From Ectothiorhodospiraceae bacterium (GTDB lineage Bacteria; Pseudomonadota; Gammaproteobacteria; Nitrococcales; Aquisalimonadaceae), in assembly GCA_020831845.1 (NCBI GenBank), contig JAFIFV010000061.1:1-64000 (forward strand): a stretch of 64,000 bases of DNA, given 5' to 3'. The notes under the pieces were generated by a model. That model did not search any database. It had not been told where the DNA came from and saw only the letters and a program-made list of their open reading frames with translations. The position numbers and the translations under genes were made by a program. Within the stretch, counting starts at the first letter, position 1; every line of letters begins with the position of its first letter. This document shows, piece after piece, positions 10,324-24,254 of this stretch.

Positions 10324-12000
10324 TCAGTCGTTCTGGTTGTCCATCTGCTCCTTGAGCAGATCCCCAAGTGTGGTCGTCCCGGCGCTGCTCGGCCGGCTGT
10401 ACTCCTGCACTACCTTGGCCTCGTCCTGGAAGTCCTTGGCCTTGATAGAGAGGCTGATCGCGCGGTTCTTGCGATCCACACCCACGAACTTCGCCTCGAC
10501 CTCTTCTCCTTCCTTGAGATAGTTGCGCACGTCCTCGACACGCTCGCGGGCCACATCGGCAGCACGCAGGTGCCCCTCGATGCCATCCCCCAGGTCGATC
10601 ACGGCAACCTTGGCGTCAACTTCCTTCACGGTACCCTTGATGATGGAGCCCTTGGGATTCTCGGCCATCCAGTTGGAGAAGGGATCCTGCTCCATCTGCT
10701 TGATGCCCAGGGAAATACGCTCCCGGTCCGCGTCCACCGAAAGCACAACGGCTTCGACTTCGTCGCCCTTCTTGTAGTGACGAACGGCTTCTTCACCGGT
10801 CTCGTCCCAGGACAGGTCGGAGAGGTGGACGAGGCCGTCGATACCACCGTCCAGGCCGACGAATATGCCGAAGTCGGTGATCGACTTGATGCCACCGGAA
10901 ACGCGGTCACCCTTGTTATGGGTAGCGGCAAACAGCTCCCAGGGGTTGGCCTGGCACTGCTTGACGCCCAGCGAGATACGACGACGCTCCTCGTCGATAT
11001 CCAGCACCATGACCTCGATCTCGTCGCCCACGGCAACAACCTTGGCCGGGTTGACGTTCTTGTTGGTCCAGTCCATTTCGGAGACATGCACCAGACCTTC
11101 CACGCCTTCCTCGATTTCCACGAAGCAGCCGTAGTCGGTGATGTTGGTCACGCGGCCCATGACCCGGGTGTTCTCCGGGTAGCGGGAGGCGATATTTTCC
11201 CACGGATCCTCGCCCAGCTGCTTGAGGCCCAGGGAAACGCGGTTGCGCTCGCGGTCGAACTTGAGAACCTTGACTTCAATTTCCTTGCCGACTTCCACCA
11301 CCTCGGAGGGATGCTTCACGCGGCGCCAGGCCATGTCCGTGATGTGCAGCAGACCGTCGATGCCGCCCAGATCCACGAAGGCGCCGTAGTCGGTGAGGTT
11401 CTTGACGATACCGTTGAGCACCTGGCCTTCCTGCAGCCGCTCCAGCAGCGCTTCGCGCTCGGCGCTGTACTCTTCCTCAACCACGGCACGGCGGGAGACG
11501 ACGACGTTGTTGCGGCGCTCGTCCAGCTTGATGACCTTGAATTCCAGCTCGCGGCCTTCCAGGTACGTGGTATCGCGAACAGGACGGATGTCAACCAGGG
11601 AACCGGGCAGAAACGCGCGGATGTGCTTGAGATCCACGGTAAAGCCGCCTTTGACCTTGCCACTGATCACGCCAGTGACGGTCTCGCTGGATTCATAAGC
11701 CTTCTCGAGATGTCTCCAGGCGTGCGCACGCTTGGCTTTCTCCCGGGACAGGCGAGTTTCCCCGAAACCGTCCTCCACGGCGTCGAGAGCCACCTCGACA
11801 TCATCACCGACTTCAACTTCCAGGTTGCCTGAGTCGCCGAAGAATTCGCTGGCCGGGATCACGGCCTCGGACTTCAGCCCGGCGTTGACCACCACGTGAT
11901 CGCCCTGGATGGCAACGATCTTGCCGGTGACAATGGAGCCAGGCCGCATGTCGGTCTTGGCAAGGCTCTCTTCAAACAGTTCAGCAAAGCTTTCGCTCAT
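10324..12000 (-). CDS. rpsA: 30S ribosomal protein S1
   Basis: 558 aa with repeated S1 domains; [13 protein letters not shown] start. Confidence 0.97.
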   Translation of the reverse strand: MSESFAELFEESLAKTDMRPGSIVTGKIVAIQGDHVVVNAGLKSEAVIPASEFFGDSGNLEVEVGDDVEVALDAVEDGFGETRLSREKAKRAHAWRHLEKAYESSETVTGVISGKVKGGFTVDLKHIRAFLPGSLVDIRPVRDTTYLEGRELEFKVIKLDERRNNVVVSRRAVVEEEYSAEREALLERLQEGQVLNGIVKNLTDYGAFVDLGGIDGLLHITDMAWRRVKHPSEVVEVGKEIEVKVLKFDRERNRVSLGLKQLGEDPWENIASRYPENTRVMGRVTNITDYGCFVEIEEGVEGLVHVSEMDWTNKNVNPAKVVAVGDEIEVMVLDIDEERRRISLGVKQCQANPWELFAATHNKGDRVSGGIKSITDFGIFVGLDGGIDGLVHLSDLSWDETGEEAVRHYKKGDEVEAVVLSVDADRERISLGIKQMEQDPFSNWMAENPKGSIIKGTVKEVDAKVAVIDLGDGIEGHLRAADVARERVEDVRNYLKEGEEVEAKFVGVDRKNRAISLSIKAKDFQDEAKVVQEYSRPSSAGTTTLGDLLKEQMDNQND

Positions 12001-12057
12001 TGGTCAGTCGATCCTAGACTGCGACGGAATGCCGCCGTCTGTGGTTAGAGGTTATAC

Positions 12058-12083
12058 AAAAAACCCTCACACCCCATGGTGTG
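12058..12083 (-). terminator. Candidate terminator downstream of cmk
   Basis: Minus strand CACACC-ATGG-GGTGTG followed by GAGGGTTTTTT. Confidence 0.5.
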
Positions 12084-12107
12084 CGGGCCGCCCAACTTGC
12101 ATGCAAC

Positions 12108-12791
12108 TCATAATGATAGCCGGTTTTCCAGCAGAGTCATGACCTTGCCTACCACCTGCTCGACGGTCAGGCCTGTGGTATCGATCACCTCGGCGTCGGA
12201 GGCCGGCTTCAACGGCGCAGTGGCGCGCGTACTGTCCCGCTCGTCACGCTCGTTGATCTCCCGTAAAAGATCGGCAAGGTTACCATCGACCCCCTGCTCC
12301 TTCAACTGCTTATGGCGCCTCAGCGCGCGCTCCTCGGCACTGGCCGTGAGGAATACCTTGAGCTCCGCATCAGGGAAAACGACGGTGCCCATGTCGCGAC
12401 CGTCGGCCACTAGGCCGGGAGCGGCGCGGAAAGCCCGCTGGCGATCCAGCAACGCCTCCCTGACAGCCGGAATCACGGCCACCTGCGAAGCCAGGTTGCC
12501 TGTGCGTTCCTCGCGCAGCTCCAGCGTAACGTCGTCACCATCGACGGTGACACGGATCTGGCCATCGGAATCCGGCTCGAAAGACACGTCCAGATCACGG
12601 GCGAGCTGGACGATGCCATCGCCGCGCTGAGGGTCCACGCCGCGGCGGCGGGCGGCGAACGCCAGGGCCCGATAAATGGCGCCACTATCCAGCAGGTGCC
12701 AGCCGGTGGCCCGCTGCAGGGCGCGGCAGACGGTCCCCTTGCCGGATCCGCCGGGGCCATCCACGGCCACGACCGGGGCATCCCGGCTCAC
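12108..12791 (-). CDS. cmk: Cytidylate kinase
   Basis: VVAVDGPGGSGKGTVCRALQ..., DSGAIYRALA, DGRDMGTVVFPDAELKVFLTASAEERA; GTG start overlapping the aroA stop. Confidence 0.95.
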   Translation of the reverse strand: MSRDAPVVAVDGPGGSGKGTVCRALQRATGWHLLDSGAIYRALAFAARRRGVDPQRGDGIVQLARDLDVSFEPDSDGQIRVTVDGDDVTLELREERTGNLASQVAVIPAVREALLDRQRAFRAAPGLVADGRDMGTVVFPDAELKVFLTASAEERALRRHKQLKEQGVDGNLADLLREINERDERDSTRATAPLKPASDAEVIDTTGLTVEQVVGKVMTLLENRLSL

Positions 12792-14131
12792 TGCGCGCCT
12801 CCGGTGGCATCCAGGCGCAGTCCGCTGCGCCTGGCGAGTCTGGCGAACCCCGGGAACGAGGTGACGACGTTGTCGCAATCAAGGATTTCGATCGGTGCGC
12901 TGGCGCGCAGCCCGGCCATCGCGAACGACATCGCGATGCGATGGTCGTGGTGGCTGTGGACGGTACCCCCACCAATCGGACCACCCTTGATGACCATGCC
13001 GTCATCGGTGGGGCGGGCATCCACGCCCAGCGTCTGCAAGCCTTCGGCCATCACCGCGATGCGGTCGCTTTCCTTGACCCGTAGCTCCTCCGCCCCACGC
13101 AGCACCGTGGTGCCTTCCGCGCAGGCCGCGGCAATGAAGAGCACCGGGAACTCGTCAATCGCCAGCGGCACCATACGCGCCGGGATCTCGATGCCACGCA
13201 GCCGGGCGGCGTGCACACGGATGTCGGCCACGGGCTCGCCGCCGACCGTTTTCCGGTTACGCAGCTCGATGTCCGCTCCCATCAACGACAGGATATCCAG
13301 TACCCCGGTCCGCGTCGGGTTGACGCCGACATGCTCGAGCACCACTTCGGAGCCCGAAGCAATGCTGGCCCCCACCAGGAAGAAGGCGGCAGAGGAGATA
13401 TCCGCAGGCACGTCGATGTCGCCACCCCGAAGGGCATGCCCACCGGCCACGCCGACCCAGCCCTGTTGCCGCAACACCGGATAACCGAAACCCTCGAGCA
13501 TGCGCTCGGTATGGTCGCGCGTTACCGCCGGCTCGCGCACCCAGGTTTCACCTTCGGCATAAAGTCCTGCCAGCAGCAGACTGGATTTCACCTGGGCGCT
13601 GGCCATCGGCATGTCGTAACGGATTCCCCGCAGCGGCTGGCCGCCGCGAATCCGCAGCGGCGCGGTGCCCTGCTCCGTGGTTTCCACGCTGGCGCCCATC
13701 AGCGCCAGAGGGTCGGTGACCCGACGCATGGGCCGACGGCTGAGGGAGGGATCACCGGTCAGTTCACTGTCGAACGCCTGGCCGGCGAGCAGCCCGGCCA
13801 ACAGACGCATCGAGGTGCCCGAGTTGCCCATGTCCATGGGACCCGCCGGGGCCTGCAGCCCGTGCAGGCCCACACCGCGAATGCGCAACCGGCCGGCATC
13901 CGGCCCGTCGATCTGCACCCCCATGGCGCGGAATGCGTTCAACGTTGCCAGCGCGTCGGCGCCCTCCAGAAACCCGCTAACCGCCGTCGTTCCATCGGCC
14001 AGCGACCCCAGCATGACAGAGCGGTGGGAGATGGACTTGTCCCCGGGCACTCGGAAACGGCCATGAAGCTCACCGCCGGGGTTGGCCGTGAACCGAAGGC
14101 CTGCTGTTTCGTGCTGATTCACCTGGTTCAT
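12788..14131 (-). CDS. aroA: 3-phosphoshikimate 1-carboxyvinyltransferase (EPSP synthase)
   Basis: PGDKSISHRSVMLGSLADG, LGNSGTSMRLLAG-like segment, EELRVKESDRIAVM. Confidence 0.97.
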   Translation of the reverse strand: MNQVNQHETAGLRFTANPGGELHGRFRVPGDKSISHRSVMLGSLADGTTAVSGFLEGADALATLNAFRAMGVQIDGPDAGRLRIRGVGLHGLQAPAGPMDMGNSGTSMRLLAGLLAGQAFDSELTGDPSLSRRPMRRVTDPLALMGASVETTEQGTAPLRIRGGQPLRGIRYDMPMASAQVKSSLLLAGLYAEGETWVREPAVTRDHTERMLEGFGYPVLRQQGWVGVAGGHALRGGDIDVPADISSAAFFLVGASIASGSEVVLEHVGVNPTRTGVLDILSLMGADIELRNRKTVGGEPVADIRVHAARLRGIEIPARMVPLAIDEFPVLFIAAACAEGTTVLRGAEELRVKESDRIAVMAEGLQTLGVDARPTDDGMVIKGGPIGGGTVHSHHDHRIAMSFAMAGLRASAPIEILDCDNVVTSFPGFARLARRSGLRLDATGGAQ

Positions 14132-15009
14132 CCTTCAAGCATGGCCAGGAAGCGCTCCCTGGCCTGACGCGCATTGCGGAATACCGCTTCCAGCCGCTCC
14201 CCGTCCCGCTGCCTCACGGCCTCGGTCAAGGCGTCGAGGTCCGCACTGTAGCGTTCAAGGGCATCCACCAGGGCCTCGTGATTGGCCAGGCAGATGTCCC
14301 GCCACATGACCGGATCGCTGGAAGCAATGCGGGTGAAGTCGCGGAAGCCACCGGCCGCATACTGGAAGATTTCCTCACGGTCGGTCCAGCGTGACAGGCT
14401 GTCCACCAGCCCGTAGGCCAATACATGTGGCAGATGTGAAGTGGCAGCCAGTACCTCGTCATGGTGCGCGACGCTCATGGTACTGACCATGGCGCCAGCC
14501 ACCTGCCACGCACGGCGCACCAGCTCCACGGCTTCGCTGCGGGTTTCGTCCAGCGGCGTCAGGATCACACGGCGACCGCGGTACAGGTCGGGGAAGGATG
14601 CTTCCACCCCACTCTTCTCGGTGCCGGCAATCGGATGACCGGGCACGAAATCGGCCAGGCGCTCGCCGAGCTTCGAACGCGCCTCGGCGACCACCGCCCC
14701 CTTGGCGCTGCCGACATCGGTAACCACCGCAGCGGCGGGAAGATGCCCGACGATGCGTTCGAACACCGCTCCAATGCTGCCAAGCGGCACCGCAACCACC
14801 ACCAGGTCCGCGTCCACCACGGCCAGCGCCGGGTCGGTGACGTAGCTATCGATCACCCCAAGCTGCTGTGCGCGTTTCAGGTTGTCCTCATTGCGACCGC
14901 AGCCCACCACGTGACCCACCTGGCCGGCCAGGCGCAGCGCCCTCACCCAGGATCCGCCGATCAGGCCAACGCCGATGACGGAGAGCCGGGGTATCAACGG
15001 CGCCGTCAT
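14128..15009 (-). CDS. tyrA: Prephenate dehydrogenase
   Basis: SVIGVGLIGGSWVRALR; FVPGHPIAGTEKSGVEAS; position between hisC and aroA. Confidence 0.93.
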   Translation of the reverse strand: MTAPLIPRLSVIGVGLIGGSWVRALRLAGQVGHVVGCGRNEDNLKRAQQLGVIDSYVTDPALAVVDADLVVVAVPLGSIGAVFERIVGHLPAAAVVTDVGSAKGAVVAEARSKLGERLADFVPGHPIAGTEKSGVEASFPDLYRGRRVILTPLDETRSEAVELVRRAWQVAGAMVSTMSVAHHDEVLAATSHLPHVLAYGLVDSLSRWTDREEIFQYAAGGFRDFTRIASSDPVMWRDICLANHEALVDALERYSADLDALTEAVRQRDGERLEAVFRNARQARERFLAMLEG

Positions 15010-16148
15010 GTTTCCCCCGTCAACAGTTCCGACAGCGCATCGATGAACCGCTGGTTCTCCGCCGGCAGCCCGACAGTCACACGCAGATAGCCCGGAAGCC
15101 CGTAGCCGGCCACCGGCCGGACGATGACGCCGCGCTCAAGCAGGCCCTGGTAGACCGCATCGGCCCGCGCGCCAACACGAAAACAGAGGAAGTTCGCCGC
15201 CGAGGGAAGCACGGTCAGACCCAGCGCCTGCAGTTTCCCGTGGAGCCAGTGGCGTTGCTCGCCATTCACCGCCACCGACTGCCGGATGTAATCCTGATCC
15301 GCCAGCGCGGCTTCGGCAGCTGCCTGGGCCACCAGGTTGACGTTGAACGGCTGCCGCACCCGGTTCAACAGCTCGGCGATACCCGGATGGGACAACGCAT
15401 AACCGACCCGAAACCCCGCCAAGCCGTAGGCCTTGGAAAACGTGCGCGTGACGACCAGGTTCGGGAACGCGGACAGCCACTGGGTGGCGTCGGGATAGCG
15501 ATCGGCATCGGCGTACTCGAAATAGGCCTCGTCCACCACGACGATGACGTCATCGGGCATGGCTCGCAGAAAATCCTTCAGCGGCTGCGATTCCAGCCAA
15601 GTGCCGGTGGGGTTGTTGGGGTTGGCGATGAACACCAGCCGGGTCGCCGGCCCGACCGCAGCGGCCATGGCCGCCAGATCGTGACCGAAGGGCATGTCCG
15701 AACCTTCCGGTAGCGCCTTCGCCACGCGCGCGGTGGCACCGACGGCCTGGGTCACGATGGGATAGACCGCGAAGGCATGCTCCGAGAACACGGCTTCACG
15801 GCCAGTGTCCAGAAAGGCGCCCGCCAGCAGGGCCAGCACATCGTTGCTGCCATTGCCGATAGTGATGCATTCCGGGGCCACGCCATGGTGCCGGGACAGT
15901 GCCAGCTTCAGACTGTAGCCGTTGCCATCCGGATAGCGGTGCACTTCGGTAAGCGCATCGCGCGCGGCGTTGATCGCCCTGGTACCAGGGCCCATGGGGT
16001 TCTCGTTGGACGCCAGCTTGACGATGCTGTCCAGTTCCAGGCCGAGTTCCCTCGCCAGTTCCTCGATCGGCTTGCCGGGCTGATAGGGTTGCAGGCCGCG
16101 GACACCCTCCACGGCCAGGTCCCGGAACGACGGTCTGATTTCGGTCAT
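15006..16148 (-). CDS. hisC: Histidinol-phosphate aminotransferase
   Basis: KLASNENPMGPG, FIANPNNPTGTWL, TRTFSKAYGLAGFRVGY. Confidence 0.94.
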   Translation of the reverse strand: MTEIRPSFRDLAVEGVRGLQPYQPGKPIEELARELGLELDSIVKLASNENPMGPGTRAINAARDALTEVHRYPDGNGYSLKLALSRHHGVAPECITIGNGSNDVLALLAGAFLDTGREAVFSEHAFAVYPIVTQAVGATARVAKALPEGSDMPFGHDLAAMAAAVGPATRLVFIANPNNPTGTWLESQPLKDFLRAMPDDVIVVVDEAYFEYADADRYPDATQWLSAFPNLVVTRTFSKAYGLAGFRVGYALSHPGIAELLNRVRQPFNVNLVAQAAAEAALADQDYIRQSVAVNGEQRHWLHGKLQALGLTVLPSAANFLCFRVGARADAVYQGLLERGVIVRPVAGYGLPGYLRVTVGLPAENQRFIDALSELLTGET

Positions 16149-16164
16149 AGATTCGCTACCTGGT

Positions 16165-17250
16165 TTAACGTGCGGCGCGCGGATAGGAGCCCAGCACCCG
16201 AAACAGCGACGACTGTTCACGCATCTCCGTCAGCGCCTTTTTCACATGCTCGTCGTCGGCGTGGCCGAGGAAGTCGATGAAGAAGGCGTATTCCCAAACG
16301 CCTTGCCGGGAAGGCCGGGCATCCAGGCGGGTCATGTTGACGCCGTGGCGACCCAGCGGCTCCAGCAAGCGGCACAGGCCACCGGGCTGATCGGTCCGTG
16401 AGACCACGAGCGAGGTCTTGTCATCGCCGGTTGACGGCGGGGACTGGCGGCCGATGACCAGAAAGCGGGTGGTGTTTCCGCTGACGTCCTCGATGCCTTC
16501 GGCGAGGAGATTCAGGCGATAGAGCTCTCCCGCCGCTTCCGAAGCAATGGCGCCGGCGCCGTCCTCGGTAGCAGCCATGCGTGCCGCTTCCGCCGTGCTG
16601 CTGACCGTAATGCGTTCGACGCCGGCCAGATGGGTATCCAGCCACGCACGGCACTGGGCCAGACCCTGCGGGTGCGAGTACACGCGCTTGAGGTCGGAGA
16701 TCGCCTTTTCGCGGCTGACCAGGTTCTGCTGGATACGCAGCTCGACCTCGCCGACAATCTGCAGCGGCGAGTTCAGAAAGCAGTCCAGCGTATGGCTTAC
16801 GACGCCCTCGGTGGAGTTCTCCACCGGCACCACGCCATAGTTCAAGTCGCCGGCTTCCACCTCGTGGAAGATCGCATCAATGGAGGTCAGCGGCTGCAGA
16901 TGGATGTCATGGCCGAACTGCTTCAGCGCCGCCGCCTGGGTAAACGTGCCCTCCGGCCCCAGAAACCCCACCCGCAGCGGCTCCTGTAGCGCCAGGCAGG
17001 CCGACATGATCTCGCGGAAGAAACGCGCAACGGTCTCGTCCGGCAACGGCCCGGGATTCTCGGTCTGAATGCGACGCAGGATCGCCTGCTCCCGTTCCGG
17101 CCGGTAGAAATCGCCCTGCTCGCCTGCGGCCCGCTTGATGCGCGCCACTTCCTGGGCCAGTCGACCCCGTTCGCTCAGCAGCCGGAGTATCTCGCTGTCG
17201 ACCGTGTCGATCCGGCCGCGTACCTCTTTCAGCAGTTGTTCATCGGACAT
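16165..17250 (-). CDS. pheA: Bifunctional chorismate mutase / prephenate dehydratase
   Basis: N-terminal chorismate mutase helices; GFLGPEGTFTQAA; YGVVPVENSTEGVV; C-terminal ACT domain. Confidence 0.96.
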   Translation of the reverse strand: MSDEQLLKEVRGRIDTVDSEILRLLSERGRLAQEVARIKRAAGEQGDFYRPEREQAILRRIQTENPGPLPDETVARFFREIMSACLALQEPLRVGFLGPEGTFTQAAALKQFGHDIHLQPLTSIDAIFHEVEAGDLNYGVVPVENSTEGVVSHTLDCFLNSPLQIVGEVELRIQQNLVSREKAISDLKRVYSHPQGLAQCRAWLDTHLAGVERITVSSTAEAARMAATEDGAGAIASEAAGELYRLNLLAEGIEDVSGNTTRFLVIGRQSPPSTGDDKTSLVVSRTDQPGGLCRLLEPLGRHGVNMTRLDARPSRQGVWEYAFFIDFLGHADDEHVKKALTEMREQSSLFRVLGSYPRAAR

Positions 17251-17276
17251 GATGCGGCCCGCCCTGCGGTTTATCG

Positions 17277-18446
17277 CTATTTCAGTACCCGGACCGAGAG
17301 CACGCCGTCGATACGGCGAATGGCGGTCACCACCGCCTCGGAAATCTCGCCCTCCACGTCCACCAGCGTGTAGGCCAGATCACCCCGGGACTTGTTATAC
17401 ATATCATCGATGTTGAGGCCAGCATCGGCCAGCGTGGTGGACACCTGCCCCAGCATATTGGGCACATTCGCGTTGACCACCGCCATGCGGTCTCCCTTGC
17501 CGCCACGCGGCATGACCATGTCGGGGAAGTTCACCGAGTTGCGGACATTGCCGTTTTCCAGGTAGTCCCGCAGTTGATCCGCCACCATGACCGCGCAGTT
17601 CTCCTCCGCCTCGCGCGTGGACGCCCCCAGGTGCGGGAGCGTGATGCAGCGGGGGTGCGACTTGGTGAGGTTGCTGGGAAAGTCGTTGATATAGGCGGAC
17701 AGATGCCCTTCATCCAGCGCCTTCACCGCGGCTTCTTCGTCGACGATGCCCTCGCGCGCGAAGTTCAGCACCACACCACCTTCCGGCATCATGGCAATGC
17801 GGTCTGCATTGATGAGGTTGCGGGTGTGGTCGTTGACCGGCACATGCACGGTCACGAAATCCGAACGGCTGACCACGTCGTCCACGCTGTGCGCCTGCTG
17901 GACGCCACGGTCCAGCTCCCAGGCCCGGTTGACGGTGATGCCGGGGTCGAAGCCCACCACGTTCATGCCCAGCGCGTGGGCCGCATTGGCCACCTGCACA
18001 CCGATGGCACCCAGGCCGATGACCCCGAGCGTGCGGCCCGGAAGCTCGTAGCCCACGTATTGCTTCTTGCCGGCTTCCACCTGCTTGTGCAGTTCCGCGT
18101 CGCTGCCCTCCAGCCGCCGGGCGTAGTCCCAGGCCTGGCAGACGTTGCGGGCGGCCAGGAACAGGGATGCCAGCACCAGTTCCTTCACGGCATTGGCATT
18201 CGCCCCGGGGGCGTTGAACACGGCGATGCCCCGGCGGCTCATGGCGTCCACCGGGATGTTGTTGACGCCGGCGCCGGCCCGCCCGATGGCCATAACGGTG
18301 TCCGGTATGTCCATATCGTGCATCTTGAAGGAACGCACCAGGATGGCATCGGGATGACCGATCTCCGAGGCCACCTCGTAGCCGTCCCTGGGCAGCCGCT
18401 CCAGGCCCTTGACCGAGATATTGTTCAGTGTCTGGATCTTGTACAC
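17277..18446 (-). CDS. serA: D-3-phosphoglycerate dehydrogenase
   Basis: LGVIGLGAIGVQVANAAHALGM, VVLNFAREGIVDEEA, LPHLGASTREAEENCA; C-terminal ACT-like domain; GTG start assumed. Confidence 0.95.
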   Translation of the reverse strand: MYKIQTLNNISVKGLERLPRDGYEVASEIGHPDAILVRSFKMHDMDIPDTVMAIGRAGAGVNNIPVDAMSRRGIAVFNAPGANANAVKELVLASLFLAARNVCQAWDYARRLEGSDAELHKQVEAGKKQYVGYELPGRTLGVIGLGAIGVQVANAAHALGMNVVGFDPGITVNRAWELDRGVQQAHSVDDVVSRSDFVTVHVPVNDHTRNLINADRIAMMPEGGVVLNFAREGIVDEEAAVKALDEGHLSAYINDFPSNLTKSHPRCITLPHLGASTREAEENCAVMVADQLRDYLENGNVRNSVNFPDMVMPRGGKGDRMAVVNANVPNMLGQVSTTLADAGLNIDDMYNKSRGDLAYTLVDVEGEISEAVVTAIRRIDGVLSVRVLK

Positions 18447-18514
18447 GTGGAACTCCTGCTTGCTCGGAAACACGCGCCCGGCAATGCTTGAAGCATGCGG
18501 AGCGCGGGGCGGGT

Positions 18515-19591
18515 TCAGCCGTTGCGGCGCTCGAATTCCGCCATGAATTCCACCAGGCGATCAACACCGGCTTCCGGCATGGCGTTGTAGATGCTGGCAC
18601 GCATGCCGCCGACACTGCGGTGGCCCTTGAGCGTGGTCAGGCCGGCCTGCCTGGCTTCCGCCAGGAAGGTATCATCCAGCGCGTCATCGGCCAGCACGAA
18701 CGGCACGTTCATCCACGAGCGGCAGTTCGGGTCCACCGGGTTGCTGTAGAAATCCGAGCCGTCGATGGCCTGATACAGCTTTTCCGCCTTGCGGCGGTTC
18801 AGCGTGGCCATGGCCTCCAGGCCACCCTGGTCCTTGATCCACTGGAACACCAGCCCGGCGATGTACCACGCGTAGGTCGGCGGGGTATTGGACATGGAAT
18901 CGGCTTCCGCCATGGCCTGGTAGTCCCAGATGGACGGCGTGCCCGGCAGGGTTTCACCGATCAGGTCATCCCGCACGATCACCAGCGTGATGCCGGCCGG
19001 ACCGATGTTCTTCTGGGCGCCGGCGTAGATCAGGCCGTACTTGGACACGTCCACCGGCCGCGACAGTATGGTGGACGACATGTCCGCCACCAGCGGCGCA
19101 TCCACCTCGGGCACCCAGTGGAACTCCACCCCGGAAATGGTCTCGTTCGGGGTGTAGTGCACATAAGCCGCATCGCCAGCGAGTTTCCAGCTCTCGCGCG
19201 GCGGGATGGTCAACACATCATCCGGGCTCGCAGCCGCAACGTTGACGTCACAATAGGCCTTCGCCTCCTTGATCGCCTTCTTCGACCAGGAACCGGTATT
19301 GATGTAGTCGGCAGCTTTCCTGCCCCGTAGCAGGTTCATAGGAATGGCGGCGAACTGGCCAGTGGCGCCACCCTGCAGGAACAGCACCTTGTAGTTTTCG
19401 GGTATGCCCATCAGCTCGCGCAGGGTCTGCTCGGCCCGGGCAGCAATGGATACGAATTCCTTGCCGCGATGACTCATCTCCATCACCGACATGCCGCTGC
19501 CCTGCCAGTCCAGCATTTCCTCTGCGGCCTGCTTCAGCACGGCTTCCGGCAGCATGGCCGGCCCGGCGCTAAAGTTGTACACACGTGCCAT
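18515..19591 (-). CDS. serC: Phosphoserine aminotransferase
   Basis: [33 protein letters not shown]. Confidence 0.97.
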   Translation of the reverse strand: MARVYNFSAGPAMLPEAVLKQAAEEMLDWQGSGMSVMEMSHRGKEFVSIAARAEQTLRELMGIPENYKVLFLQGGATGQFAAIPMNLLRGRKAADYINTGSWSKKAIKEAKAYCDVNVAAASPDDVLTIPPRESWKLAGDAAYVHYTPNETISGVEFHWVPEVDAPLVADMSSTILSRPVDVSKYGLIYAGAQKNIGPAGITLVIVRDDLIGETLPGTPSIWDYQAMAEADSMSNTPPTYAWYIAGLVFQWIKDQGGLEAMATLNRRKAEKLYQAIDGSDFYSNPVDPNCRSWMNVPFVLADDALDDTFLAEARQAGLTTLKGHRSVGGMRASIYNAMPEAGVDRLVEFMAEFERRNG

Positions 19592-19686
19592 TGCAAATGA
19601 CTCCTCGAAGCAGATTGAATTCAGCGGGAGGCCGCCGGCAACCGAACTGTTCGTGCCACCGCGGCCTCACCCAGCGCAGGGGGCGC

Positions 19687-22269
<2,583 letters not shown>

Positions 22270-22459
22270 CGACGCTCTCTGCTTTTTTCAGGATCAACCG
22301 GTGTGCTGCCGCCGGACGGCGGGACAGGACTCGGGAAAACGCAGGATCATACCACAGCGCCGCCGGGGCGGGCATGCACCGAAAGGCCCTTTGGACATCA
22401 CGGCGGAGTGACGGCCTCGGCGCTTCCTCTGCTCCCCGACGACGGTGTTCCGGGGCGGC

Positions 22460-23041
22460 CTATTCCTTGCGATAGGCCCGGGAAACCACCACCGGCTCCC
22501 GCGGCACGTTCTGGTGTGGGCCGTGTGAGCCGGTAGGCACCTGGGCGATCTCGTCCACCACATCCATGCCCTCCACCACCCGGGCGAACACGGCATAGCC
22601 GAAATCCCGCGAGCCGTGATTCAGGAAGGCATTGTCGTTCAGGTTGATGAAGAACTGCGAGGTGGCGCTATTGACCTGCTGGGTGCGCGCCATCGACAAC
22701 GTGCCGCGGTCGTTCTTCAGACCATTGTCGGCTTCGTTCTTGATGGGATCACGCGTGTCCTTCTGGTTCATGTCGGCGTCAAAACCGCCGCCCTGGATCA
22801 CGAAACCGGGCATGACGCGGTGGAAGATCGTGCCGTCGAAGAAGCCGTCATCCACATAGGAGAGAAAATTCTCCACGGTGACTGGCGCTTCATCGGGGAA
22901 CATTTCAATCGTGATATCGCCGTGGCTAGTCTCGAATACCACCATGGGTACATCTCCTTCGTTGTCGGAATCGGCGGCCCAGGCACTCCCCAGAGACAGG
23001 CTGACAGCCAGGGCCAGAAACAAACGTGCAATCACTCTCAT
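22460..23041 (-). CDS. Periplasmic cyclophilin-type peptidylprolyl isomerase
   Basis: Signal peptide; FHRVMPGFVIQGGGF; SATSQFFINLNDNAFL. Confidence 0.94.
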   Translation of the reverse strand: MRVIARLFLALAVSLSLGSAWAADSDNEGDVPMVVFETSHGDITIEMFPDEAPVTVENFLSYVDDGFFDGTIFHRVMPGFVIQGGGFDADMNQKDTRDPIKNEADNGLKNDRGTLSMARTQQVNSATSQFFINLNDNAFLNHGSRDFGYAVFARVVEGMDVVDEIAQVPTGSHGPHQNVPREPVVVSRAYRKE

Positions 23042-23046
23042 GCTTT

Positions 23047-23385
23047 TCACTCCACAGATGGCCTGCCGGGCTCCTCCGGCAATGCGTGCGGCTCCAGTTC
23101 CACCTTCATGACGCGCCTTCCAACCACGTCCACCCAGCCCCGGTAGCGGCGATCCCCCAGGGTGGCAAACTCGAAGCCATACCGTCGGCGCAACCGCATC
23201 CAGCCACCGGCACCGCGCTCCAGGCGCCACTGCAGCCGTACCACGCTGTCGTCCAGAAACTGTACCTCAGCCTGCCGACAGGCCCGGCGCCCGGCGGCGC
23301 GCGCTGCCTCCAGCGCGCGCGTGGCCTGCAGCCACCACACCACGACCGCGGCCAGGGCCAGCCCCCACCACAGCTCGTTAGGCAT
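23047..23385 (-). CDS. DUF3301-like membrane-anchored protein
   Basis: 112 aa, N-terminal TM, ...AEVQFLDDSVVRLQWRLERG...RRRYGFEFATLGDRRYRGWVDVVGRRV; family recalled by pattern. Confidence 0.7.
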   Translation of the reverse strand: MPNELWWGLALAAVVVWWLQATRALEAARAAGRRACRQAEVQFLDDSVVRLQWRLERGAGGWMRLRRRYGFEFATLGDRRYRGWVDVVGRRVMKVELEPHALPEEPGRPSVE

Positions 23386-24215
23386 CAGGGTTGGCCCACC
23401 TGCCGGATGTTGGTGGCCTGCAAGCCGCCCTCCTTGACGGTGGACGGCTGTATATCGAACTCGAACAGCAGCTTGTGGCTCGGCAGATCAGTGCCACGGA
23501 CACCGTCGGGCAGGTCGCCATCCCGGAAGAAGACCGAAGCATAGGGGGAATCCGGGTTGCGGGTGTCGGTAATCCAGAGCTCGTCGGAGATCCTGCGCAG
23601 GAAACGCATGAAGCCGAAACCGTCACTGTTGCGATGGTAGCAGATGCCCCGGACCCGGGATCCCGGCTCCCCCCAGGCCGGCCGTTCCCCGTTGCGCCCG
23701 GTGGGCAGCAGATTCGGGACAAGGTAACCGGACAGGTACACATCGGCTTCGCGACGCAGATCCGACGACACATTGTCGAATGCCAGCACCTCCACACGGC
23801 AACCCTGATTCTGCAGCGCACGGACCACCTGTACGAAATCGCCGTCACCGGTGGCCAGCAGCACGCGCCCCAGGCTCTGGGACTGCAGCAGCGCATCCAC
23901 CGCCATGTCCAGGTCCGCATTGGCCTTGGCGTAGGCGTTGCCTTCGTCGTCCTTGTACCACTTGTACTGCTTGATGATCACCTTGTAGCCGAACTCGCGG
24001 ATGGTGGAGAAGAAGTTGTTCGCCCGCGTGGCGTACTGACGGTCGCGCTTGCCCCGCTCCTCGTCGTAGGTGACATAGGCGTTCAGCCGGATCGGTTCGC
24101 CGTATCCGCGGCAGGCGTATTCCCGCAACACGTCGTACTGCATGCCGAACCCGCCGTTGATCTGGATATTGGCGGCATCCACGTAGATGCCGACCGCCGT
24201 CCTGTAACCCGCCAT
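23385..24215 (-). CDS. NYN-domain (LabA/PIN-like) protein
   Basis: VGIYVDAANIQINGG; NADLDMAVDALLQSQSLGRVLLATGDGDFVQVVRALQNQGCRVEVLAF. Confidence 0.85.
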   Translation of the reverse strand: MAGYRTAVGIYVDAANIQINGGFGMQYDVLREYACRGYGEPIRLNAYVTYDEERGKRDRQYATRANNFFSTIREFGYKVIIKQYKWYKDDEGNAYAKANADLDMAVDALLQSQSLGRVLLATGDGDFVQVVRALQNQGCRVEVLAFDNVSSDLRREADVYLSGYLVPNLLPTGRNGERPAWGEPGSRVRGICYHRNSDGFGFMRFLRRISDELWITDTRNPDSPYASVFFRDGDLPDGVRGTDLPSHKLLFEFDIQPSTVKEGGLQATNIRQVGQP

Positions 24216-24254
24216 GGGATATCCGTTGTTATGGTTGGTGGTATCCGGGGGCGA